Origin: Megaustenia siamemsis
Taxonomy: Eukaryota; Mollusca; Gastropoda; Stylommatophora; Ariophantidae
NCBI GenBank assembly: GCA_032433765.1
Contig: JAVIAB010000139.1
Location: 42,358,946 to 42,422,945 of the forward strand
Direction: 5' to 3'
DNA length: 64,000 nucleotides
Part shown: piece after piece, positions 32,500-43,120 of the stretch
Position numbering within the stretch: position 1 is the first letter of the stretch
How the letters are laid out: every line of letters begins with the position of its first letter
The notes under the pieces: model-generated
What the model was told of the DNA's origin: nothing
What the model saw: only the letters and a program-made list of their open reading frames with translations
Database searches by the model: none
Program-made: the position numbers and the translations under genes

Positions 32500-32655
32500 C
32501 TGAAGTCGGATGTGTTGGGCCGAAAAGCGGAAATATCACAGTTTTACTGCAAACAAGAACATGACTCAGACACGCCTACTTAACGTCCTTTCAGGGCGGA
32601 TGACGAAGAGGTGTGATCCTTTAGTCATCGGGCGAACGAAAACAAACGAACGAAC
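32500..32655 (+). repeat. SINE-E, second copy
   Basis: CTGAAGTCGGATGTGTTGGG, CCGAAAAGCGG and CGTCCTTTCAGGGCGGATGA, ending TTAGTCATCGGGCGAACG and an (AAAC/AACG)n tail. Confidence 0.7.
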
Positions 32656-32705
32656 ATACCCGATGAATACAAAAATATTAGAAAAAAAGGTAATATACAA
32701 ATATA

Positions 32706-34084
32706 CTTAGTGCATTCAGAAAGTAATGCACCGCGGTGGGTTTTTTTCGGAAACGGCTAATGCAAAATGTATTAAATGTTTTCACAGTATATATGGATAT
32801 GCCATGTAAATATCGGTATCATTCACCATCCACTTGTACAGCTTTACGCCAGCGCGCAACAAGTGCATGTATACCTAGCCTGTATTAATCTTTGTCTTGA
32901 TCGTGTAACCATTTCTTCGCTGCGTGAATCACTCCATCACCTTCAAACCTTGTTCCACGGAGAGAATCTTTAAGTGGACCAAAGAGATGGAAATCCGATG
33001 ATTCAAATCAGGGCTGTATGGTGGATGGGGAAGTACAGTCCAACCCAATCTGATGATTACTTCTCGTGTTGCCAGACTTTTGTGAGGACGAGCATTGTCG
33101 TGAAGTAGAAGCAGGTCTGCTGGATTCTTGTACGGCCTAACTCTGCGAAAACGTTGACTGAGTCTTGTCAATGTCCTAATGTAAGTTTGCGAATTGATTG
33201 TCTCTCCTCTTAGCATAACATCCGCAAGAATCACACCTTCAGTGTCTTAATGTAAACATGCGAATTGATTGTCTCTCCTATAACATACACAAGAATCGCA
33301 TCTGCAATATCCCAAAAGAAGGTGACCATGACTTTCCAGCTGAAGGAGATGTCTTGAATTTCTTTTTTCTTGGTGAGTGCGGATGATGCCACTCCATTGA
33401 CTATTTTTTTGGTCTCAGGTTCAAAATGATGAGCCCAATTTTCGTCACCTGTAATAATCTTAGCCAAATAAACGCTCCAACAGTTCAGAAGAAACGACCT
33501 TTCTTTGCAATCGGTGCTCATTTGTGAGATTACGTGGAACTCATCATCTACAAACCTTGGAGAATCCGAGAGTTTTTATATTTGCATTTGCACTACCAAT
33601 GCAGACTGGCAACGTTAAGGCCAATTGTTATGTAGTGATACGCCTATCGGCAAAAATAATGCCCTCAACGCATTTCATCATCTCTGCATTGGTGGCTGTT
33701 GCATGCCGTCCACAGCGCGGCCGATCAAGAAGCTCTGTATCTCCGCTTCCGATTCTTTTATTCTCTGAACGCAGAGACTAGCTGTGCTCCTGTTAACTGC
33801 AAAACTTCCATACACATCACAGAGGCGCTTGCAGAGGCTCTTCACAACAGTTTCATTCTCGAAAACGAGAAACTCTATTACAATTCACTACTTATATCGC
33901 AAGTGGCTAACATGCTCCATTTCAACGGTTTAGTGCAATCATATTATTTGGCCGATTGCAGTGCAATTTAGTACACAAAATCGACCCATGCCATATTTAA
34001 ATTGTGCAAAATGTCATGCTTCTATGTTTATTATTAGATGAGAAAATTAATCGATGTGGTGCATTACCGTTTGAATGCCCCTCA
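32706..34084 (-). mobile_element. mariner element, full length, degenerate
   Basis: About 1.38 kb between TA dinucleotides (32704-32705 and 34085-34086). The inverted ends share GCATTC and TAATGCACC: the left reads GTGCATTCAGAAAGTAATGC, the right in reverse GGGCATTCAAACGGTAATGC. Size, TA target and ends fit mariner. The transposase lies on the minus strand. Confidence 0.8.
32929..33990 (-). pseudogene. mariner transposase pseudogene (DD34D type)
   Basis: Pieces in order on the minus strand: an N-terminal helix-turn-helix remnant (33600-33960, broken), ITGDENWAHHFEPETKKIVN with the first catalytic D, SWKVMVTFFWDIADAILVYV, GETINSHVYIKTL, a second GETINSQTYIRTL, then LLLHDNARPHKS with the second D and LGWTVLPHPPYSPDLN, where the third D occurs. 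Frameshifts separate the pieces. The GETINS block is duplicated (see findings). Confidence 0.85.
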
Positions 34085-34099
34085 TATATATGAAACAAC

Positions 34100-35385
34100 A
34101 CACATTTTAGAAAAAAAATATCCAGAACAAAAAAGAGAATAGGACAAAGTAAGTTATTAAAAGTTTAACCAGCAGTGCAAACAAATTATTTTTTTCATTT
34201 CATTTTTAATTTTTTTTAGTTTATCTATTTACTGCAATTGGACAACAAATGTACTCCAATCGTGAATGTAATGTCTGTTACAGGATGAAGAGAAATAGAA
34301 TAAACTGATGATTTCCTCCATATGCAGGGTGTTTGGTAAACCATAGACCCTACCAAGTTGAGAAAACAACACTGTCTCTAGATATTGCTTTTTAACAGCG
34401 ACGAAACCCTCGTCAAATAATTTTTGTCGCTTTTTCTTTCGTTCTTATTTTTGTTTTCATTGTTTCTTTTCAGTGTAAAGGAACTTTCCGTAAGTGCATA
34501 TTTCCATTTCAATCATTCTAAATCGTACTTTAACGTCACTACACCGTCTAGCATTTTCAATCCGGATCATGAAGATACACAGCATCTATTTTTTTTTTTC
34601 AATACGAGAAACGATAAGGTTATTTAATCCTGATGTTGTTTATCTTCTCATATAATTTCTTACAATTTGTGTTTCTTCTTTTAAATTTTCCATCAAATAT
34701 GTTATTTTTATTTCATATGCTCCAGATTTAAATTATGCATATTCCATAATTACCAACTTTGCCGCTGCCTTTTCTTGAGACAAAAATATCTATGCTTTCA
34801 TCACACTACTCAACTGTTCTCCACATATGAGGTCAATGAACTTTACATGTCTTCATGTATTTTTTTCTTCTCCAGCATCGCAAGATTGTTTACTCAGAAA
34901 CGTTTCTCCTTTGATTTATTTGTCGATCGTTGATTGTATCGCTCTCTCCTTGGGTGTCACCCATTCAGCTGCAGAAAAATAAATGTTTGAAATTTAATTA
35001 GGTCAACGAAAGATACTTGCACCACAAGCGAATTGTGAATGCAAGCAAATAAAGAAATAAATTAAATATGCAACTCATTATAGATAATCGATAAAGACAA
35101 ATCTAAAAATAAAATTCAGATGCGAAGAGCAGAAGCTCAAGACACGAAGTGCTTTTGTGTAAAAAAAAAAAAAAAAAACTTTCAAAAAAAGAAACAGTAA
35201 AAAAAAATGCTAAAAAAAAAAACAACAGAAGTGAGAGGTTGGAGGGGAGAACACTTTTTCTTATCTGATGAAGTTAATCTATTTGACGTTGTAAAAAAGT
35301 AAAATATATTAATCTATAGTTACTTTAAGAATGCATTTTTTTATCTCGTTAGCGATTATCATCATCAGGTCGCATGTCCTTTGCA
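34100..35385. other. AT-rich non-coding stretch
   Basis: Poly-A and poly-T runs (35160-35225) and no recognisable gene. The 67-codon frame at 34424 is T-rich low complexity. Confidence 0.4.
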
Positions 35386-35390
35386 GAACG

Positions 35391-37030
35391 TTGCATTCAT
35401 CCCAGCCCGTCTAAAGGAACCACTGTTTTTAGCCAGATCTCCCACAGAACGTTGCATTCACCACAGCCCGTCTAAAGGAACCACTGTCTTTAGCCAGATC
35501 TCCCACAGAACGTTGCATTCACCACAGCCCGTCTAAAGGAACCAATGTCTTTAGCCAGATCTCCCACAGAACGTTGCATTCACCACAGCCCGTCTAAAGG
35601 AACCACTGTCTTTAGCCAGATCTCCCACAGAACGTTGCATTCACCACAGCCCGTCTAAAGGAACCAATGTCTTTAGCCAGATCTCCCACAGAACGTTGCA
35701 TTCACCACAGCCCGTCTAAAGGAACCACTGTCTTTAGCCAGATCTCCCACAGAACGTTGCATTCACCACAGCCCGTCTAAAGGAACCACTGTTTTTAGCC
35801 AGATCTCCCACAGAACGTTGCATTCACCACAGCCCGTCTAAAGGAACCACTGTCTTTAGCCAGATCTCCCACAGAACGTAGCATTCACCACAGCCTGTCT
35901 AAAGGAACCACTGTCTCTAGCCAGATCTCCACAGAACGTTGCATTCACCACAGCCTGTCTAAAGGAACCACTGTTTTTAGCCAGATCTCCCACAGAACGT
36001 TGCATTCACCACAGCCTGTCTAAAGGAACCACTGTCTCTAGCCAGATCTCCCACAGAACGTTGCATTCACCACAGCCTGTCTAAAGGAACCACTGTTTTT
36101 AGCCAGATCTCCCACAGAACGTTGCATTCACCACAGCCTGTCTAAAGGAACCACTGTCTCTAGCCAGATCTCCCACAGAACGTTGCATTCACCACAGCCT
36201 GTCTAAAGGAACCACTGTTTTTAGCCAGATCTCCCACAGAACGTTGCATTCACCACAGCTGTCTAAAGGAACCACTGTCTCTAGCCAGATCTCCCACAGA
36301 ACGTTGCATTCACCACAGCCTGTCTAAAGGAACCACTGTTTTTAGCCAGATCTCCCACAGAACGTTGCATTCACCACAGCCTGTCTAAAAGAACCACTGT
36401 CTCTAGCCAGATCTCCCACAGAACGTTGCATTCACCACAGCCTGTCTAAAGGAACCACTGTCTCTAGCCAGATCTCCCACAGAACGTTGCATTCACCACA
36501 GCCTGTCTAAAGGAACCACTGTTTTTAGCCAGATCTCCCACAGAACGTTGCATTCACCACAGCCTGTCTAAAGGAACCACTGTTTTTAGCCAGATCTCCC
36601 ACAGAACGTTGCATTCACCACAGCCTGTCTAAAGGAACCACTGTCTTTAGCCAGATCTCCCACAGAACGTTGCATTCACCACAGCCTGTCTAAAGGAACC
36701 ACTGTCTTTAGCCAGATCTCCCACAGAACGTTGCATTCACCACAGCCTGTCTAAAAGAACCACTGTCTTTAGCCAGATCTCCCACAGAACGTTGCATTCA
36801 CCACAGCCTGTCTAAAGGAACCACTGTCTCTAGCCAGATCTCCCACAGAACGTTGCATTCACCACAGCCTGTCTAAAGGAACCACTGTTTTTAGCCAGAT
36901 CTCCCACAGAACGTTGCATTCACCACAGTCCGTCTAAAGGAACCACTGTTTTTAGCCAGATCTCCCACAGAACGTTGCATTCACCACAGCCTGTCTAAAA
37001 GAACCACTGTCTCTAGCCAGATCTCCCATT
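35391..37030. repeat. 61-bp satellite, about 27 units with 122-bp higher-order pattern
   Basis: The unit is CCCACAGAACGTTGCATTCA plus CCACAGCCYGTCTAAAGGAA plus CCACTGTYTYTAGCCAGATCT. In the middle (35880-36480) GTCTCT and GTTTTT variants alternate, giving a 122-bp dimer; the outer parts are mostly GTCTTT units. CCCGTC units dominate the left end and CCTGTC units the rest. Confidence 0.97.
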
Positions 37031-37309
37031 TCTTCTGTTGTCATGTTCAAGGTTTCCTTGAGGTCTTGGAAACCTCTTGTTCTTGGTCTGACCCTGAAGC
37101 GTCACCTAGGAACCATGCCTTCCATTATTGTGCTTTCCATCCTGCTGTGTCTGTGGCCTGGACAAAATATTGTATGTCTATTTATTTTAACTTATATCAT
37201 CTGTAGAATGGTATTTATAGGCCAGTTCTTTTAATTTTTAAGTCGTTCAATATATCTTTATTGCTCTTTTTTTAATCTTCATCCCAACGTTGTGCTACCA
37301 ATGCCACAC

Positions 37310-37715
37310 CTGGACCCTAGATGCTAGAACAATAAGAAAAATAACCTCTACAGAGATTAAATGTGTTAGACGAATGACAGGAAACAGTCTAAGAGACAAG
37401 ATCAGAAATTAAGAACTGAGAAAAAAGCTAGGAATAGCCCCCGCCATAGAACATATAAGGAAACAACAGATAAAATGGTTTGGCCACGTGACAAGGCAGA
37501 CAGAACAAAACACAACACAACGAGCCTTCAGCAAACGTTGTGAGAACACCAGACCCAAGGATCGACCACGAAAAAGATGGTTCGATGGAATATTAGAAGC
37601 ACTAGGAAACATAACAGCAGCAGAGGCGAACAGAAGAGCAAAAGACCGGAAATTATATCTCCCCTCGACGCTGAAAGGCAGATGAGGAAGGAAAGAAGAA
37701 GAAGTAGAAGCTCTT
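37310..37715 (+). pseudogene. LINE family 4, ORF2 C-terminus
   Basis: Encodes TIRKITSTEIKCVRRMTGNS, KQQIKWFGHVTRQTEQNTTQ, RPRKRWFDGILEALGNITAA and EANRRAKDRKLY. Same family as 41490-41815 and 50650-51085. One in-frame stop; 5'-truncated. Confidence 0.75.
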
Positions 37716-37844
37716 ATTTCATTACCCAATATATCTTAAGGATTTTTTGTAGCACTTTGCTTCGAATGAATCAAAATTGTTCAGCAAATCTACGCATGCC
37801 TGAGATGGATATCGTTATACGATTATCCGGAAAAAAACCCTGTA

Positions 37845-38790
37845 TGTGATAAAGAGGAAATACCCAGTATATTATAAACAGGAAATACCCTGTATATGAT
37901 AAACAGGAAATACCCTGAATATTATAAACAGGAAATTCTCTGTATAAAATAAACTGGTAATACTCTGTATATGATGATCAGGAAAAAACTCTGTATATGA
38001 TAAAGAGGAAATACCAAGTATATGATAAACAGGAAATACCCTGTATATTATAAACAGAAAATACTCTGTATATGATAAACAGGAAATACCCTACATATGA
38101 TACACAGGAAATACTCTGTATATGATGATCAGGAAATACCCTGTATATGATGATCAGGAAATACCCAGTATATGATAAACAGGAAATACCCTGCATATGA
38201 TAAACAGGAAATACCCAGTATATGATAAACAGGAAATACCCTGTATATGATAAACAGGAAATCATCTGTATATGATGATCAGGAAAAACCCTGCAAATGA
38301 TAAAGATAAACAGACAATACTCTGTATATGATAAACATTAAATACTCTGTATATGATAAACTAGAAATACTCTGTATATGATAAACAGGAAATACCCTGT
38401 ATATGATAAACAGGAAATACCCTGTATATGATAAACAGGCAATACTCTGTATATGATAAAGAGGAAATACCCTGTATATGATAAAGAGGAAATACCCTGT
38501 GCATGATAAACAGGAAATACTCTGTATATGATAAACATTAAATACTCTGTATATGATAAACTAGAAATACTCTGTATATGATAAACAGGAAATACCCTGT
38601 ATATGATAAACAGGAAATACCCTGTATATGATAAACAGGCAATACTCTGTATATGATAAACTAGAAATACTCTGTATATGATAAACTAGAAATACCCTGT
38701 ATATGATAAACAGGAAATACCCTGTATATGATAAACAGGAAATACTCTGTATATGATGAATAGGAAATACCCGGAATATAATGAACAGGG
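37845..38790. repeat. 25-bp minisatellite, about 37 units
   Basis: The unit is GTATATGATAAACAGGAAAT plus ACCCT, with variants GATGATCAGG and CTAGAAATACTCT. Frames such as FIIYRVFPVYHIQGISC on the minus strand are repeat translations, not proteins. Confidence 0.95.
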
Positions 38791-38799
38791 AATTCATAG

Positions 38800-40190
38800 T
38801 CAAAATTCTTTGTCTCTCTGAATCTGAAATTGTGAATCTCTAGAATATTGCATCCCACGAAATAAGAACAGTCGTAATACAGTTGAGTTTTGTATTTCGC
38901 AGCGTTTAACTTTGAGCGTTCCTGAATTAAAACGCTAAATTGTAAATAATTTTGATTCGGAGTTGCTTCTGTGTTCTCTATGCCTGAACTCCATGTGCAG
39001 TTTTAATAAAAAAAATGTATTATGTGATTGCATTAGATAACCGATGATTTTTTTTTTATATATGACATGTTCTCAACATACAAAATCACAAACAGGAATC
39101 TGTTTATGAGAACTGTTGTCATTTAAAGGAAATATGTATAATATATGTATGGACTCTGACGTTTTGACAGACGGTTCTTAGCAAGCAGTCAGTGATAAGT
39201 CTAGGAAAGATGTACTGGAGAGTAAAAAAAACGAAGCAAATTATTGCAAGCTAACTTGTTAAGATAACGGAGAAGAAGATGATGATGATGAAGATGAAGA
39301 AGTAGAAGAAAGAACAAACATTTTTTTAAAGAAGAGGCGAGAAAGTGAGAAACAAGAACAAGAAGAAAAAAGAAAATAAGAAGAAAGAAAAACCAATTAA
39401 GAAAAAATAGAAGTAATAGAAATATAAAAAGAAGAAAAAAAAAGAAAGACATAGAGAACGGACACGCAGAAGAAGTAATGGTCTGCATACTCAGGCTGGG
39501 AATAAAAGGAGTGGTGATTTTACAACTTCAAAGATAACAGAATGTTTAAAAAATGACCTCAAGCAAAGACATAAATATTTCATATTCGTTGCAATAAATA
39601 ATCGAAACGCGCACCGCATATCATCAGACCTGACAATTATTTTGTTTTTAAATTGATAGAAAATCGATTTATTGCCTGAAGAGAACACGGCTCTTACTTC
39701 AAATCAAGCACAACAGACATAACGGGCTCAATATTTTTCCTCTTTGTTAACCAAGTGTGTTCATGCTGAGTTATGCTTGCAGTTTATTGGTTATTTCAGC
39801 ATTTGCAATTTCTCACACGCAAACCCGCTTATTTCCCACTTCTGGATATTCTTCGTAAATTCATATATAGCTTTTTTCACCCTCATGTATCTTTTATAAC
39901 AAATTAATAATAATATAACACAAACTATAAACTTTCACAGATATCTTCGTTATGTTTTACGCAAGTTATGACCAGTACGTTAAGAACAGACTTCATGAAT
40001 ATTATAGAAACATTAAACAAAATAAATTAATGAAATAGAAGCACGTGTTTAGAACCGGGTTCGTTTGAAGTAACATAAGATTATAATAAAAAGATATACA
40101 TGATTGAGTTGAGCCTACATATGTGTATCTTTGTATCTTGTTTCCAAATGTTACTTATTGCGAATGCCATGGACACCTAAAAAGAGCAAC
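38800..40190. other. Non-coding stretch with a purine-rich tract
   Basis: 39230-39460 is a GAA/GAT-rich purine tract with strong strand asymmetry. The rest shows no motif-bearing frame. Confidence 0.5.
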
Positions 40191-40194
40191 ACCG

Positions 40195-40425
40195 ATGTTC
40201 TAAAAGGTCATGGCAGAATTAAACTTATTACCCACATCGCGAGAATACATTCATCATTGTGTATGTACTATACTAGGTATTGAGAGGAGACCTGCTGGGA
40301 TATATTGAGACGACTGGAAATGAAACTGTGGAGGAAAAGATACAAAGAAAAGCAGAGAGAAAACAATACTCAAAGTTTAGGGGATTGGCTTTAGAGGGAG
40401 TCAACAACAGAATAAATAAACAACT
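40195..40425 (+). pseudogene. LINE family 2 C-terminal fragment, running into a minisatellite
   Basis: Encodes RGDLLGYIETTGNETVEEKI and REKQYSKFRGLALEGVNNRI. At 40412 it passes directly into the 12-bp repeat. Confidence 0.6.
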
Positions 40426-41445
40426 GTATAAACAACTGTATAAACAACTGCATAAACAACTGTATAAACAACTATATTTTTTTCCGTTCGGCAGATTTTA
40501 CCTCTGACGAAGTCCCTAGTGACTATGAACTGAATTTTGCGTGTAAATCCATTTTTCCCTAGCAGCCGTGTGCACAGGGGTCCCTCGCCGCACAGGCAGA
40601 TAACTCCGACTTCAGAGGTGCTCATATTTTTTTCCGTCGATGAGTAATTGACGTTTCAAGCCTAGCCTTGCTGCTGAGACCAGGGTGGTTGCCACAGAGA
40701 GAAATCATAAATAAAAATCTCAACCAACCGAGATTGGAAGCCACAACCTCTCTGTCTCGAGGCCGGCGTCATACTTCGAGACCAACCAGTCCCCAACTGT
40801 ATAAACAACTGTATAAACAACTGTATAAACAACTATATAAACAACTGTATAAACAACTGTTTAAACAACTATATAAACAACTGTATAAACAACTGTTTAA
40901 ACAACTATATAAACAACTGTATAAACAACAGTTTAAACAACTATATAAACAACTGTATAAACAACTGTATAAACAACTGTTTAAACAACTATATAAACAA
41001 CTGTATAAACAACTGTTTAAACAACTGTTTAAACAACTATATAAACAACTATATAAACAACTGTATAAACAACTGTTTAAACAACTATATAAACAACTAT
41101 ATAAACAACTGTTTAAACAACTATATAAATAACTGTATAAACAACTATATAAATAACTGTATAAACAACTGTTTAAACAACTATATAAACAACTGTATAA
41201 ACAACTGTTTAAACAACTATATAAACAACTGTATAAACAACTATATAAACAACTGTATAAACAACTGTTTAAACAACTACATAAATAACTGTATAAACAT
41301 CTGTATAAACAACTGTATAAACAACTATATAAACAACGGTATAAACAACTATATAAACAACTGTTTAAAGAACTATATAAACAACTGTATAAACAACTAT
41401 ATAAATAACTGAATAAACAACTATATAAACAACTGTATAAACAGA
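40412..41445. repeat. 12-bp minisatellite (ACAACTGTATAA), about 58 units, interrupted by a SINE
   Basis: Units at 40412-40472 and 40793-41445 differ mainly as CTGTATAA, CTGTTTAA and CTATATAA. The 12-bp period keeps frames open on both strands (QLYK and CLYS patterns); these are not genes. Confidence 0.95.
40473..40792 (-). mobile_element. SINE-F, full length, inserted in the 12-bp array
   Basis: The minus strand starts GGGGACTGGTTGGTCTCGAA (A box), has GGTTGTGGCTTCCAATCTCG (weak B box), body GGCAACCACCCTGGTCTCAG and AGGGACCCCTGTGCACACGG, and ends with an A-rich tail at the 40473 side. AACTGTATAAACAACT on both sides is array sequence and so cannot be told from a target duplication. Confidence 0.8.
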
Positions 41446-41489
41446 CAGCCGGGGGAGATGGGGAAGATAGAATTTGGCCAACAGTCACG

Positions 41490-41815
41490 ACTTGAGAGAT
41501 GACATAAGAAATGAAGAACTAAGAACAAAGCTAGGAATAAATCAGTTTAGAAAGCATTAAAAAACAACAGATAAAATAGTTTGGTCATGTGATAAGACAG
41601 ATAGACCAAAACACAAAACACAACACAAAGAGCCTTCACTAAACGTTGCGAGAACACGAGACTCAACGGCCGACCTCCAATGAGATGGATTGACGGAGTA
41701 TTAGAAACACTAGGCGACATAACAGCCACAGAGGCCAACACAAGAGCAAAACGCCGAAAATCATATCTCCCTTTTATGCTGATGGGCAAATGAGGAAGGA
41801 ATGAAGAAGTCACGG
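41490..41815 (+). pseudogene. LINE family 4, ORF2 C-terminus
   Basis: KKQQIKWFGHVIRQIDQNTK, then a frameshifted region equivalent to 37520-37715. It lies 45 bases after the 12-bp array. Confidence 0.7.
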
Positions 41816-41819
41816 CATT

Positions 41820-42358
41820 TGATAATGATTGTTATATATTGTTTTAATGAGAGTTGAAAGCTGAAGGCAAAGGACAATGAATTGTCGAGGAGGCAGGCGA
41901 AGATAATCGGAGTGGTATAGTCTGGGACATGGAGAAAGTATTTTAAAAGTAGCATGGGCGATAACCTTTATTTCAAAGGAAGAAAGATACAAATATTTTA
42001 CAAGAGGAAAGAAAATACTTTCTTTCGTTCTTCTGGTGTAGGAAATATAGTGTAAGTGTCCATTCTTGGCTTTATCATCACCACATTGTTTGGTTAGTTG
42101 GTCAGAACTACGCCAGGTAGTGTTCTTTATGATAGAAAGTCTCGTGTATTCATATACTGCTAGATGAACCAAGACGGCAGTTGATCAAGTGAACGAAACA
42201 AGACGGCAGTCAAGGGACCGAACCGACCTCTGTTCCAAGGTTAACAAAATCACCAATCACTGACCTACCGTGGCATGAACTGACTCAATGAGGCTACATA
42301 AAGCTCTTTGTTTTTATTCCAAAGTGATATTTTAGTTCTAATCTTGGACATTTTGAGG

Positions 42359-42413
<55 letters not shown>

Positions 42414-43060
42414 CCCTTTCGTCTTGTCAGACGGTCTAGTGAAGGCTATTATGAATTTTATTTTTGTTTTTGAGGTTTTGTTTTTGTCGAACAGATTCTC
42501 TCGTGGCTAATTGTACCAATGTTTGAAAAACACCCACGGCCACAGAATGAACAAGTCAGGCCCACTGATCCATAGGGTCACTGAAAGTGCCCCAGCCATC
42601 TTAGTCTTCGACATCTGAGCATCGGCATGATTGTTGGGGTCTTAGCACGTTGCAGGACAGTTAAGTTGGTTATTTTGTCATATTATTAGGCAATTATATA
42701 TGATTGATAATGTTCTGAGCCCAGCACATTTCACTCATCTTAAAATGTGAATATTTGATGGAAGTGGTTTAAATTTATAACACCTGACACGAAACGTAAA
42801 GTTTTCAGCTAAAGCATATATGTAAATTGTGATGATATTTTTGTACTTAATGCTTGTCAATAAAAAAGATGAAAGTTTGACAAATCTGAGAGTTTTATCG
42901 CGGTACAATATACAGTTTTTGAGCACACAAGTTCTACAGTTTTAAGATGAAGTTTCTTCTAATCACTTTGAATGTATAATTTATTACAAAACAAAACAAA
43001 AGAACAGTAAAATGTATACAGAAAACGACATGCATATCTAGACAATATTTCAAGCGAAGG
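41820..43060. other. Non-coding stretch with a (TA)n microsatellite
   Basis: 42362-42410 is (TA)n of about 24 repeats. Otherwise AT-rich DNA without recognisable genes. Confidence 0.5.
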
Positions 43061-43062
43061 AA

Positions 43063-43116
<54 letters not shown>
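43063..43116. repeat. (TA)n microsatellite at a LINE 3' end
   Basis: Follows directly the minus-strand LINE end at about 43118. Confidence 0.9.

Positions 43117-43117
<1 letters not shown>

Positions 43118-43120
<3 letters not shown>

Noticed and set aside
37978..38858. Four frames rich in FIIYRVFPVYHIQG
   Set aside because: 25-bp minisatellite; the repeats shift frame every three units and carry no independent content.
40769..41488. 239-codon CLYSCLYS frame on minus
   Set aside because: 12-bp minisatellite read in frame; nothing outside the repeat.
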